A DNA stretch of 26,279 nucleotides. Origin: a virus. The notes beneath the pieces were generated by a model. That model had not been told where the DNA came from, made no database searches, and saw nothing but the letters and a program-made list of their open reading frames with translations. This document shows positions 1 to 8,514 of this stretch, one piece after another. The position numbers and the translations under genes were made by a program. Numbering within the stretch: the stretch's first letter is position 1; every line of letters begins with the position of its first letter. The stretch spans positions 1 to 26,279 of the IMG/VR virus record IMGVR_UViG_3300030451_000173. One strand, 5' to 3'.

Positions 1-326
1 CTGTTGCGCTAACTAAGCAAGAAGCGGCAAAGGCATGGATAAACTTAAACGGTAATAGCACTATTGCAGCTCGTGATTCACTTAATGTGAGCGGTATAAC
101 AGATGAGGGGACGGGTGAATATACCGTAGCGTTTTCGTCAAGCTTTGCGAATGTAAATTTTTGCACAACACAAGCGCACGAATATTCAATTGATGCTACT
201 GGTAATTCAAGTTTTATGAGTTTTTATACATACACTGCTTCAAGCATTAGAGTTGAGTTGCACTATAGTGGAACAAACTATGACCATGAAATAATATTAA
301 TGGCCTCAACAGGAGACCTCGCATAA
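1..326 (+). CDS. tail-fibre-like module protein, 5' partial (paralogue 1)
   Basis: The frame is open from base 3 with no start in view, so this is the C-terminal part (about 107 residues) of a longer protein cut by the window edge; an internal GTG at 87 is not needed. It contains AAKAWINLNG, then DSLNVSGITDEGTGEYTVAF and SFANVNF. This module recurs in the next two genes and is common in structural or fibre proteins of marine phages. It ends in GDLA, and its TAA overlaps the next ATG (TAATG). The likely role is a distal tail or fibre component. The family resemblance is recalled rather than searched. Confidence 0.8.
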   Translation, partial: VALTKQEAAKAWINLNGNSTIAARDSLNVSGITDEGTGEYTVAFSSSFANVNFCTTQAHEYSIDATGNSSFMSFYTYTASSIRVELHYSGTNYDHEIILMASTGDLA

Positions 327-718
327 TGGCTAGTATCCTCAAAGTAGATACCATAACAGGTGTAACCACCGCTGGCTCTATTAGCGTTACTGGCGAGGGC
401 AACTCAACCACGACTAATTTACAGCAGGGGTTGGCAAAGGTTTGGTCTACTCAATCAGCAGATGGAACCTCTACCCTAGACAGTTTTAATGTTACAAGTA
501 TTGCTGACACAGCCACTGGAAAACAAACGATAAGTTTTGCAAACGACTTTGCCAATGCAAACTATTGCACTAATTTGTCTAACACTGGTGGCACTACTAG
601 ATTTGTTGGTACTAGCTCAGAAGCTACAGGTTCTGTTTTATGTTTTAGTTTTGCTGCAAATAATACTGGATTTGAGGATGGGCAAATTGCAACTCAAATT
701 AAAGGGGACTTAGCATAA
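326..718 (+). CDS. tail-fibre-like module protein (paralogue 2)
   Basis: This 130-aa protein starts MASILKVDTITG, an N-terminal form typical of short marine phage fibre proteins. It then carries the shared module: LAKVW near residue 37, DSFNVTSIADTATG around 52-65, and FANDFANANYCT around 70-81. It ends IKGDLA like its neighbours. Its start overlaps the previous stop by one base, and the same TAATGGC junction repeats at its own 3' end. It is probably translated coupled with the preceding gene as one of a set of structural paralogues. No enzymatic motif is visible. Confidence 0.82.
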   Translation: MASILKVDTITGVTTAGSISVTGEGNSTTTNLQQGLAKVWSTQSADGTSTLDSFNVTSIADTATGKQTISFANDFANANYCTNLSNTGGTTRFVGTSSEATGSVLCFSFAANNTGFEDGQIATQIKGDLA

Positions 719-1101
719 TGGCAAGCGAACTTAGAGTTAACACCCTAAAGGATGCCAGCGGTAATAATAGCGTGGCTTTGTCTACTGTTGCAGAGGGTAG
801 TGCGAAGGCATGGATGCACTTGGATGGTAGTGCAACTTTTGATGGGTCTGACACTGAAATAAAAGAAAGTTTCAATATAACAACGACAACAGATGAAGGA
901 ACAGGTTATTACGCATACGCATTTGTTAGTGCATTTTCAAATGCTAATTTTTCAGAAACTTATGGTACAGGACAGGATGAAATACGGTTAGAAATTGCTA
1001 ATAGAACAGCATCTGCATCTGGCGTTAGAGTTCAAGGTAGCGATGGCACTCTTACTGATAATGGTTACGTTATGACAGCGGCACACGGAGACCTAGCATG
1101 A
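718..1101 (+). CDS. tail-fibre-like module protein (paralogue 3)
   Basis: This 127-aa protein opens MASELRVNTLKDASGNNSVA, which is very typical of short fibre-like proteins in marine phages. The shared module follows: GSAKAWMHLDG around 28-38, ESFNITTTTDEGTG around 50-63, and FVSAFSNANF around 69-78. It ends AAHGDLA, the third gene in a row with GDLA before the stop. Its TGA overlaps the ATG of the following fibre gene by four bases. The role is inferred to be a tail-fibre or adsorption component. Confidence 0.83.
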   Translation: MASELRVNTLKDASGNNSVALSTVAEGSAKAWMHLDGSATFDGSDTEIKESFNITTTTDEGTGYYAYAFVSAFSNANFSETYGTGQDEIRLEIANRTASASGVRVQGSDGTLTDNGYVMTAAHGDLA

Positions 1102-2123
1102 GTAAAGCAGCAGAACTAGCGGCACTTATTGGGTCGCAGACAGTCACATCAAACCGAAACTTTATCATTAACGGTGGGATGAGAATTGCACAGCGTGGCA
1201 CATCAACAGCTTCAATTACTGGTGCTGGAGTTTATGTCATTGATAGATGGGAATTGGATGAAGTGGCAGACTCAACTCTTACTATGTCGCAAGAAACACT
1301 TACAACTGGTGTTGCTTTTGATGCGGGATTAAATCATAGTTTAAAAGTTCTAGTTACAGGTGCAGATACAAGTATTGGAAGCAGCCAAGCTGTGCAGTTA
1401 ATGCAAAGTATAGAAGCACAAAATTTACAAACTTTAAAGTTTGGAAGTTCTGGTGCTAGAAATTTAACATTATCCTTTTACTACAAAAGTAATGTAACTG
1501 GTGTCCACACAGTGTGTATAGATAAAATAGATTCTACGAGAACTACCTGTCCATTAGAATTTACCGTTTCATCTGCTAATACTTGGGAAAGATATATCTT
1601 AAAGGCCGTTGCAAATTCCGCTGTTCAAGCCTCTTCTGGTGCTATTGCAAATGATAACGGACAAGGTTTTAGAGTAATGTGGGGATTAGCCTACGGTTCA
1701 GATTACCTGAGTGGAACAAGTGGCACTTGGGAGCAAAATGGTACAGCTAGTTTCTCAACATCGAATCAACAGAACATTGTAGGCGCGGCAGATAATTATG
1801 TTGAACTTAGCGGTGTTCAGCTTGAGATAGGCGATGTAGCTACAGCGTTTGAACATGAAGATATTGGCACCACGCTTAGAAAATGTCAGAGGTACTATGT
1901 AAAAGAGGCGGGGACTATTTATGGTGGACAATACAATACATCTAGTGGCTTTGCGGGGTTAAGAAGTTTGCCTGTCACCATGAGACAAGCACCAGCTTTA
2001 GATTATTCTGTTGTAAGAACAACTTCTGGGTTAACGGCTTATGTTTCAACCAATTCAGCTCAATATGCTATGACTGCTGCAAATCCATATGTTACTGGTC
2101 TTGAAGCTGATGCGGAGTTTTAG
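1098..2123 (+). CDS. tail fibre protein (FIINGGM / QLEIGDVATAFEH type)
   Basis: This 341-aa protein has the hallmark motifs of a widespread phage fibre family: NRNFIINGGMRIAQRGTS near residues 19-36, IDRWEL near 48-53, QLEIGDVATAFEH at 241-253 and the following LRKCQRYY at 260-267. In related proteins the middle region behaves like a beta-rich carbohydrate-binding fold and the C-terminus varies; here about 75 residues follow CQRYY. It overlaps the upstream paralogue by four bases, so it sits in the same transcription unit. It probably binds the host surface or forms part of the fibre. The family match is strong; the receptor is unknown. Confidence 0.88.
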   Translation: MSKAAELAALIGSQTVTSNRNFIINGGMRIAQRGTSTASITGAGVYVIDRWELDEVADSTLTMSQETLTTGVAFDAGLNHSLKVLVTGADTSIGSSQAVQLMQSIEAQNLQTLKFGSSGARNLTLSFYYKSNVTGVHTVCIDKIDSTRTTCPLEFTVSSANTWERYILKAVANSAVQASSGAIANDNGQGFRVMWGLAYGSDYLSGTSGTWEQNGTASFSTSNQQNIVGAADNYVELSGVQLEIGDVATAFEHEDIGTTLRKCQRYYVKEAGTIYGGQYNTSSGFAGLRSLPVTMRQAPALDYSVVRTTSGLTAYVSTNSAQYAMTAANPYVTGLEADAEF

Positions 2124-2125
2124 AG

Positions 2126-2308
2126 ATGTCAAAGTATACGATAACAAACGCACAATATTATAATGACTTTGACGGCAAAAAACTTGGTGTAAGAGCCACC
2201 GTAAACGGGAAATCATGGCATATTCCACTTGATCCAGAAAACAGGTTTTATGCAGAAATCCTGCGCCAAGTAGATGCTGGCGAATTAACCATAGCAGATG
2301 CGGATTAA
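2126..2308 (+). CDS. small conserved protein next to tail fibre
   Basis: This 60-aa protein begins MSKYTITNAQYYNDFDG and ends in an acidic DAGELTIADAD tail. It starts two bases after the fibre stop, with a GAG-containing stretch just upstream. Small proteins ending in a similar 'I..QV..G.LTI.DAD' pattern follow fibre genes in many phages and prophages (XkdW-like in some annotations). I recognise the pattern but not a function. It may be a fibre-associated or assembly factor, by position only. Confidence 0.7.
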   Translation: MSKYTITNAQYYNDFDGKKLGVRATVNGKSWHIPLDPENRFYAEILRQVDAGELTIADAD

Positions 2309-2311
2309 TGG

Positions 2312-4180
2312 ATGCCTCTAAGCAAACTGCAATTCAAACCAGGAATAAATAGAGAGGGTACAAACTACTCTAATGAAGGCGGCTGGTTTGATGGTGATAA
2401 AATTAGATTCCGTAATGGATTGCCAGAGCGCATAGGTGGTTGGACTCGTGTATCTAATACACAAGTTACAGGCACACCTCGTAAAATATTTGATTTTGTA
2501 ACATTAGACTCACAAAACCTTTTATTCATAGGAACAGAGCAAAAAGTATTTTTAGAAAATGCTGGCACTTTTAACGACATAACACCTATTAGATCTACCG
2601 TCAGTCTTGGCGCAAACCCCGTAAATACCACGGGTGGCGCAGGAAGTGGTGTTGTCACAATCACGACACAAGCTTCTCATGCTGCATCAACTGGAGACTT
2701 CGTAACTCTTGCATCTCTCACCGCGACAGATGGTATAACAGCCGAACAGCTTAACACAGAACACAAAATAACTTCTGTGCCTAGCACCACCACATTTACC
2801 ATTACTACAACAGGATCAGCTAGTTCAGGTAGCACCGCAGGCGGCGGCTCATCTGGCACAGCAGCATTTCAAATAGGCGTAGGTCTTAACAGTACGGTTC
2901 TTGGTGCTGGTTGGGGTGCAGGCACATGGGGTCGATTTACTTGGGGTTCCGCTGCTGGATCTTTGTCTGGTCAAACTTTGCGTTTGTGGTCAGTAGATAA
3001 TTTTGGTGAAGATCTTTTGTTTAACAACATGGATGGGTCAATATTTTATTGGGATGCAACTAATGGCACAAGCACAAGAGGTGTTTTACTTAGTAGCTTA
3101 GCTGGCGCTAGTGATGTTCCTATTGTAGCTCGTAAGCTTTTAGTTTCTGATGTTGACAGGCACGTTATTGTTTTTGGCACTAATCCAATAGGAAGTGCGA
3201 CTCTTGACCCATTACTTATTCGTTTTGGCAGTCAAGAGTCTTTAACAGATTTTACGCCATCTGCTGAAAATACAGCGGGGGATCTAAGATTATCAAAGGG
3301 TAGTGAGATCATCACCGCCATACAAACCAGCCGTCAGATACTTGTATTTACAGATCAATCTTTATACACCATGCAGTTTTTAGGACCGCCATTTACTTTT
3401 GGTGTTTCTTTGCTTGGTGATAATATTCGTATAGCTGGTCCCAACACCGCAATTGCTGTGAATGATGTGGTATTCTGGATGGGTCAAGAAAACTTCTATC
3501 TGTATGATGGACGTATTCAAGCCATACCTTGCAGTGTTCGTGACTTTGTGTTCAATGACATGAACAACCAACAGTCCTTTAAATTTCATGCTGGCTCCAT
3601 AGGCAGTCAAACTGAAATATGGTGGTTTTATGTATCCTCTGGAGCTACAGAGATAGATCGTTATGTGGTTTATAATTACGGACAACGCATTTGGTACTAT
3701 GGTAGTTTAGTTCGTACAGCTTGGAATGATAGAGCCTCTGGCCTTCGTAGCTTCCCACAGGCCACAGGCGCAGATTTTTACCTTTATGATCACGAAAACG
3801 GTTTAGATGACTTTAGCACAGGTAGCGCTGTTGCAATCAATGCGTTCATTGAATCATCAGATTTTGATATAGGTGATGGTCAACAATTTATGCTTGTTAA
3901 TAGAATATTGCCAGATCTTAGCTTTTCAGGTTCTACGACTGGTAGTCCAGCCGCGTTATTTACCGTGAAAAGCCGTGATTTTGGTGGAGATAACTTCACT
4001 GAGTCACCATCTGGCAGCGCCGTTAGAACGGCTACAAGCCCTGTTGAGCAATACACTGACAAGATTGATCTTCGCGCTCGTGGTAGACAAATGGCTATTC
4101 GTGTGGAGAATACAGCAACTGGCGTTAACTGGAGACTTGGTGCGCCTAGACTTGACGCGAGAGCAGATGGCAGACGATGA
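2312..4180 (+). CDS. virion structural protein (marine phage tail/stabilisation type)
   Basis: This 622-aa protein opens LQFKPGINREGTNYSNEGGW and continues with D-x-D-x-IRFR, PERIGGW and DITPIRS in the first 95 residues, a signature seen in many marine phage virion proteins. Relatives are annotated as tail protein or as P22 gp10-like DNA-stabilisation protein; I cannot decide between these. Residues about 105-195 are a Ser/Thr/Gly-rich insertion resembling a beta-sandwich or linker (ITTQASHAASTGD, TTTGSASSGS). The C-terminal half is Phe/Asp-rich and beta-like. It starts three bases after the previous gene and overlaps the next by four bases. It is most likely a tail/neck or adaptor component. 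Confidence 0.8.
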   Translation: MPLSKLQFKPGINREGTNYSNEGGWFDGDKIRFRNGLPERIGGWTRVSNTQVTGTPRKIFDFVTLDSQNLLFIGTEQKVFLENAGTFNDITPIRSTVSLGANPVNTTGGAGSGVVTITTQASHAASTGDFVTLASLTATDGITAEQLNTEHKITSVPSTTTFTITTTGSASSGSTAGGGSSGTAAFQIGVGLNSTVLGAGWGAGTWGRFTWGSAAGSLSGQTLRLWSVDNFGEDLLFNNMDGSIFYWDATNGTSTRGVLLSSLAGASDVPIVARKLLVSDVDRHVIVFGTNPIGSATLDPLLIRFGSQESLTDFTPSAENTAGDLRLSKGSEIITAIQTSRQILVFTDQSLYTMQFLGPPFTFGVSLLGDNIRIAGPNTAIAVNDVVFWMGQENFYLYDGRIQAIPCSVRDFVFNDMNNQQSFKFHAGSIGSQTEIWWFYVSSGATEIDRYVVYNYGQRIWYYGSLVRTAWNDRASGLRSFPQATGADFYLYDHENGLDDFSTGSAVAINAFIESSDFDIGDGQQFMLVNRILPDLSFSGSTTGSPAALFTVKSRDFGGDNFTESPSGSAVRTATSPVEQYTDKIDLRARGRQMAIRVENTATGVNWRLGAPRLDARADGRR

Positions 4181-4464
4181 CAAAAAAAATTGTACGCCCT
4201 ATCTTGCCCATAGCGCCTGATCAATATGATCAAGTGTTTGTAAATCAATTAGCTAGGACGTTAGAACAACTTATTGATGAAGTCAGATCAGCAGATGTAA
4301 ATTTCCAAGGCATATCTGGTTCAGGTGCAGCTAACATATTGGAAGCAGGTGATTTTTACGTTGGGGAAGCTGGCTTTATAAGAATAGTAGAAAAGACAGA
4401 AATATACTCTGGAAGTGTTCAAGGGACAACCGCCGTAGGCACAGTGACTATAACAACGTCATAA
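4177..4464 (+). CDS. small virion-region protein of unknown function
   Basis: This 95-aa protein overlaps the structural gene before it by four bases (ATGA). It starts MTKKIVRPILPIAPDQYDQVFVNQ and has an amphipathic stretch around 20-40 (QLARTLEQLIDEVRSA), followed by a Gly/Thr-rich beta-like tail. Proteins with an N-terminal 'P.LP.AP..Y......N.L...L' pattern sit at this place in many marine phages. That suggests a minor virion or fibre-associated role. No enzymatic motif is present. Confidence 0.72.
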   Translation: MTKKIVRPILPIAPDQYDQVFVNQLARTLEQLIDEVRSADVNFQGISGSGAANILEAGDFYVGEAGFIRIVEKTEIYSGSVQGTTAVGTVTITTS

Positions 4465-4492
4465 CTTGTGGAGATTGCCTAATAATGTTAAG

Positions 4493-4514
4493 GTTCAAAC
4501 ACGAACAATTGTTC
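4493..4514. repeat. GTTC/GAAC/GTTC palindromic element in structural intergenic gap
   Basis: In the only sizeable gap (4465-4533) within the structural block, GTTC (4493-4496), GAAC (4503-4506) and GTTC (4511-4514) alternate. GAACAATTGTTC at 4503-4514 is a perfect 12-bp palindrome. It could be an operator for the genes from 4534 on. I see no convincing -35/-10 pair around it. An AAAGGGA ribosome binding site precedes the ATG at 4534. Confidence 0.45.
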
Positions 4515-4533
4515 ATACTAAAGGGATCCAGTC

Positions 4534-5427
4534 ATGGGATTATTTGACGATCTTGTAAAAGTAGCGTTACCCGTAGCCGCTGGAGCCTTTCTTGGCCCTG
4601 CTGGTCTTGGTGCTGGTGGTTTATTCAGTGGGACTGCACTCGCTGGTTTAAACCCTGCTGTGCAAAGCGCCTTACTTACAGGCGGTCTTGGCTTGCTTAC
4701 AGGACAAAAGCCAAAAGATGCTCTTAAATCAGCGTTACTTGGTGGCATTGGTCAAGCTGCTTTTGGTGGTATGGGTCAAGCTGGTCAGGCCGCAGGACAA
4801 ACCGCAGGATCAGCGGCAGGGGCTACAGGCGCGGCTGGTGCGGCTACTTCTAGTAGACCTGGATTCCCAACAACTCCAGGTGCAGCCGCTATGAAAGCTG
4901 CCAGAACAGTTACTCCACCTCCATCAATTGAACCTGTGGCAGCCAAAACATTTTCTGGTGAGCTATTGCAGGGTTTGGGTATGGCTGGTGATCCTGGGCA
5001 AGAAAATTTATTGTTTAAATTGTTAAATACTAATATGGGCGAAGGATTAGCCGCTGGTCTAGTTGCAAAATTACTCGCTGGTGACGATGATGAGGATGTT
5101 GATAACAGAGGATCATTTGAGCGCCGTCCTTATGGCGCTGGTGGTCCTGGGGGTAAGCTTGGCGGTATAAATTACGCTCAAGGCGGCATAGTGCAACATT
5201 TTAATCAGGGCGGTGCGATGCAGAATTATCCAGCAAATCCGCCTAGAAGAGACGGTCCCATTAATCCATATGAAGGATCAGGTACAAAAGATGATGTACC
5301 AGCGTTGTTAACGGCTGGTGAGTTTGTGATGACCCGTGACGCTGTTAAGGGCGCAGGTGGCGGTGATTTAAATCAAGGTCTTAACAGAATGTATAACATG
5401 ATGGATAAATTTGAGGCGATGGCATAA
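4534..5427 (+). CDS. Gly/Ala-rich virion protein with 'PALLTAGEFVMTRDAVKGAG' C-terminus
   Basis: This 297-aa protein has an N-terminal half (2-110) that is hydrophobic and Gly/Ala-rich (PVAAGAFLGPAGLGAGGL, repeated GQAAG). It could insert into or cross membranes. The C-terminal GTKDDVPALLTAGEFVMTR (250-268) with DAVKGAG is a recurring motif in phage tail, tape-measure-like and ejection-type proteins. SGELLQGLG at 141-149 is matched by GELLQGLG in the 724-aa protein two genes on. The stop overlaps the next ATG. The role is inferred to be a minor virion or internal protein. The length is too short for a tape measure protein of a long-tailed phage. Confidence 0.78.
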   Translation: MGLFDDLVKVALPVAAGAFLGPAGLGAGGLFSGTALAGLNPAVQSALLTGGLGLLTGQKPKDALKSALLGGIGQAAFGGMGQAGQAAGQTAGSAAGATGAAGAATSSRPGFPTTPGAAAMKAARTVTPPPSIEPVAAKTFSGELLQGLGMAGDPGQENLLFKLLNTNMGEGLAAGLVAKLLAGDDDEDVDNRGSFERRPYGAGGPGGKLGGINYAQGGIVQHFNQGGAMQNYPANPPRRDGPINPYEGSGTKDDVPALLTAGEFVMTRDAVKGAGGGDLNQGLNRMYNMMDKFEAMA

Positions 5428-6329
5428 TGTCCACACAAACTATAGAAAATGTACAAAGACTCGCCCCTTATCTTGAGGGTCTTGAAAAACGTCTACTTGG
5501 CACCGCCTTTGGTGAATTTAGTGGCTCTACACAGACAAGTCCTGGTCTTTTAGACACACCAATAAATCTACCACCACGACAAGTTGCTGGGTTTGATCCG
5601 TTACAAGAGCAAGCTTTTGCTCTAGCCCCTGAGTTAGTAGGTTCATACGCTCCGTTTATATCAGGCGCGGCTGGTCAGACCCTTGGTGGTCAGGCTGCTT
5701 TAGGCGCTGGACTTGGAATGCTTGCAGACCCAACTGCCGCAGTAGCGCAGTTTATGAACCCTTATCAGTCTAATGTAATTGATGAGATAAACAGACAGGC
5801 CAACATAGGTAAACAAAAAAGAGCCGCACAAGCTGTGCAATCTGGAGCGTTTGGTGGTTCAAGACAAGGCATCATGGAAGCCGAAGCAGAGGGACGTAGA
5901 TTAGCCGCCATTGGTGATGCACAGCGTAAAGGCTTTAGTGACGCTCTAACCGCTTCTCAGAGGGCTGCACAGCTTATGGGCGGTCTAGGGCAAGCATTTG
6001 GCGGTCTTGCTGGCACAACGGCAGATTTGGGTCGAGTCCAATCTGAGCTTGGTCGCGCTGATCTTGGTATGTTATCTGGTCTTGGTGAAACAGGACGTTT
6101 ATTTGATCAACAAGTTTTAGAGGCAGAGCGTTTAAATCAAATGCAAACTGCACAAGAGCCATTTAAGAGACTGGAGATTGGTCAATCATTGCTTAAAGGC
6201 ATACCAAGTGCAGGTCTGCAAAGCAGCTTCCGAACCACCACAGAGCCATCAGCCAATCCGTTCTTGTCTGGTATTGGTGTATACAGCGCCTTGCAAGGAA
6301 TACAGCCCTCTGGCGGATTTGGTAAATAG
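5427..6329 (+). CDS. virion protein with NPYQSNVID and GAFGGSR motifs
   Basis: This 300-aa, mostly helical and Ala/Gln/Gly-rich protein carries NPYQSNVIDEINRQ at 111-124 and the conserved QSGAFGGSRQGIMEAEAEGRR at 138-158. These motifs are found in a common family of marine phage virion proteins of unknown exact role. The TAATG junction with the previous gene and the eleven-base gap to the next place it in the internal/ejection protein cluster. It may be an inner-core or DNA-ejection protein. No catalytic residues are recognised. Confidence 0.78.
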   Translation: MSTQTIENVQRLAPYLEGLEKRLLGTAFGEFSGSTQTSPGLLDTPINLPPRQVAGFDPLQEQAFALAPELVGSYAPFISGAAGQTLGGQAALGAGLGMLADPTAAVAQFMNPYQSNVIDEINRQANIGKQKRAAQAVQSGAFGGSRQGIMEAEAEGRRLAAIGDAQRKGFSDALTASQRAAQLMGGLGQAFGGLAGTTADLGRVQSELGRADLGMLSGLGETGRLFDQQVLEAERLNQMQTAQEPFKRLEIGQSLLKGIPSAGLQSSFRTTTEPSANPFLSGIGVYSALQGIQPSGGFGK

Positions 6330-6339
6330 GGGAACGTAG

Positions 6340-8514
6340 ATGGCGGTAACTCCAACAAGAGGTTCACCAATTGGTGCGGTCAGCGTAGGCACGACTGACG
6401 ACTTTTTCACTGATGATCTTCAAAAAAGGTTAGCGAGATTATCTACCGCTGGTCTACGCACAACCCCACAAAGTCAAGTGATAGATAAAGATGGGAATGT
6501 TCTTGGCACAGTAGCTGATTTTACGCCTCCTCCTACAACTTTAGATAAGGTTATGGCTCTTGGATTAAGATCAGGAGGAATATCAGATGCGTTATCTCCT
6601 TTAGGAGATGCTATAATGGGCAGGAGCAGTAATTTAGGCATACTTCCATTATCTCCAATGACAGGTGATAGAGATACAATTGGTGGAGAGCTTCTTCAAG
6701 GGTTAGGCAACATAGGATTAGCTGGATTAGAAGGTCTTAGAAGAACCGCTGAGACTGTTTCAGAGGTGCCTTTTGCTCTCGGCAGAGGTTTAGGCACTGA
6801 ATCAGAATCAGCATACATGCGTAGAATGAGACAGCTTGCAAGTGATCCTAGAAGACCGGGCGAAGGAGTGCCTGATTTCGTTGGTGGATCTCTTCAGCCA
6901 GATATAGGAATTGATGACCCGCGTAGTCCTATAGCTTTTGGTCCTAGCTATCAACAGACTCCAACTGATGTGGATCAGGATGCTGCTATCAGGAGTCAGA
7001 TTAGACAGGCTCAAGACATCACAGAAGAGCAAGGTATCTTTGGTGATACTAGACAGCCAGGTATGGGTGTCCCTGATTTTGTTGGCGGTGTGCCATCATC
7101 CAGAGAGGAAATAGCACAGGCCATAGCAGCATCTGATCAGCCTAAAGGAGATCCTAGAACTGGCGAAAGAGAGAGAGCTTTGGCACAAGGCATGCCTCAG
7201 GCTGATGAAACAACACCATTAAAACAAACTGACGGTTCAAATGTGGAGGGCGCAGACAACCCTGTGAAGCAATCTACTGTTGCGGCTATTAATGATGTAT
7301 TGAGACAGGTAAAGCCAGATGCAAAGCCTCAAGATTATGATGACTACATGAAAGAGTTTGCTGATTTAACTGGTTTAGATGTTTCTGGTCAGCCAGACAA
7401 CAGTCAAGCTCTTATGGCATTTGGCTTGGCATTAATGCAGAACAAAGCTGGTAAAGGATTTAACGTAGGCCGCATGTTGTCAGAAGTGGGAGCGGCTGGT
7501 GAAAAAGCTATGCCAGCACTGGAAGCGGCTCGTAAAGAGGCCAAGCAAACCAGAATTAAAGCGGCTGAGTTTGCCATTAGTCGTAAAGACAAAGATGAGG
7601 CACAAATGCTTAATAGACAGCAATACTTTGTGCTTCCAAAAGACGGAAAGGGATTCGCTTCAAATATTAATAAAGCAGAATCAGAATATCTTAATCCTCT
7701 TGAATTAAACGCTATGGTAACAGATAAGGCGTTTACTGATAAGTTTGAGATTATACCTGGATCACAATTTAATGCTATTCGTAAAGAGGCTATGAAAGGC
7801 ACAGAATTAGGTGATCAGTATAGAGACAAGCCTGAAATGGTTCCGTTGTTAGCAGGAGCAAAAGATCTTTTAAAAGTCCCTGTATTCTATGAAAGCCCTA
7901 ATTATAAGGGGCCAAGAACAGGAGTTAGTTATGTGCCGCAAGATGCAGCTAAAAGATCTTTAGGCGAAATAAATAGAATGAACGCTAATTTAAATAGAGC
8001 GGAAGATCAAATTGTTGAGTTGGTTACAACTATTAATTCTGAAGGATTAACTTCAAGTGGAGGTGCTGTTACTATCTTTGATCAAACTAAAGATGGTTTA
8101 GTTTCCTTTGGCAGATCAATTGGTGTTGACTTTGGAGAACCTGGTAAGCTTACCAAAAGTCAGAAAATACGTCTCATATTTGATCGTATTCAAGCACAAT
8201 ATGCTCCACAAATTCTTCAAGAAGCTGGCAAAACCATATCTGACGCAGATAGAGCGCGTGTTGAGCAAATTGTTGGTGGGTTGGACGCTGTAACATCACC
8301 AGAACAATTGACTGACAAGATAAGAAGAATACATGAGGACATTATTGGTTTAGGCAGAGCAAATGTTCAACAAGCTTACAATAATCTACAAGACATGACT
8401 GATTATGATATATCTAAATTATTGCCAAGAACTCAAACTACAGCGAGCCAGGCGTTAAATGAAGACGAACGAAAAGAACTAGAAGCCCTTCGTAAAAAAC
8501 AAGGTATCACCTAA
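6340..8514 (+). CDS. large probable internal virion protein (724 aa)
   Basis: The first 340 residues look disordered and Pro/Gly/Asp-rich. They contain a duplicated motif, PGEGVPDFVGG (173-183) and PGMGVPDFVGG (240-250), and GELLQGLG at 116-123, which is shared with the 297-aa virion protein. From about residue 340 the protein is helical (ALEAARKEAKQTRIKAAEFA) and ends in a charged ERKELEALRKKQ helix. A GGGGAACGTAG stretch precedes the start, and the stop overlaps the next ATG (TAATG). Size, position and composition suit an ejection/inner-core protein, but I recognise no named domain. Confidence 0.72.
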   Translation: MAVTPTRGSPIGAVSVGTTDDFFTDDLQKRLARLSTAGLRTTPQSQVIDKDGNVLGTVADFTPPPTTLDKVMALGLRSGGISDALSPLGDAIMGRSSNLGILPLSPMTGDRDTIGGELLQGLGNIGLAGLEGLRRTAETVSEVPFALGRGLGTESESAYMRRMRQLASDPRRPGEGVPDFVGGSLQPDIGIDDPRSPIAFGPSYQQTPTDVDQDAAIRSQIRQAQDITEEQGIFGDTRQPGMGVPDFVGGVPSSREEIAQAIAASDQPKGDPRTGERERALAQGMPQADETTPLKQTDGSNVEGADNPVKQSTVAAINDVLRQVKPDAKPQDYDDYMKEFADLTGLDVSGQPDNSQALMAFGLALMQNKAGKGFNVGRMLSEVGAAGEKAMPALEAARKEAKQTRIKAAEFAISRKDKDEAQMLNRQQYFVLPKDGKGFASNINKAESEYLNPLELNAMVTDKAFTDKFEIIPGSQFNAIRKEAMKGTELGDQYRDKPEMVPLLAGAKDLLKVPVFYESPNYKGPRTGVSYVPQDAAKRSLGEINRMNANLNRAEDQIVELVTTINSEGLTSSGGAVTIFDQTKDGLVSFGRSIGVDFGEPGKLTKSQKIRLIFDRIQAQYAPQILQEAGKTISDADRARVEQIVGGLDAVTSPEQLTDKIRRIHEDIIGLGRANVQQAYNNLQDMTDYDISKLLPRTQTTASQALNEDERKELEALRKKQGIT

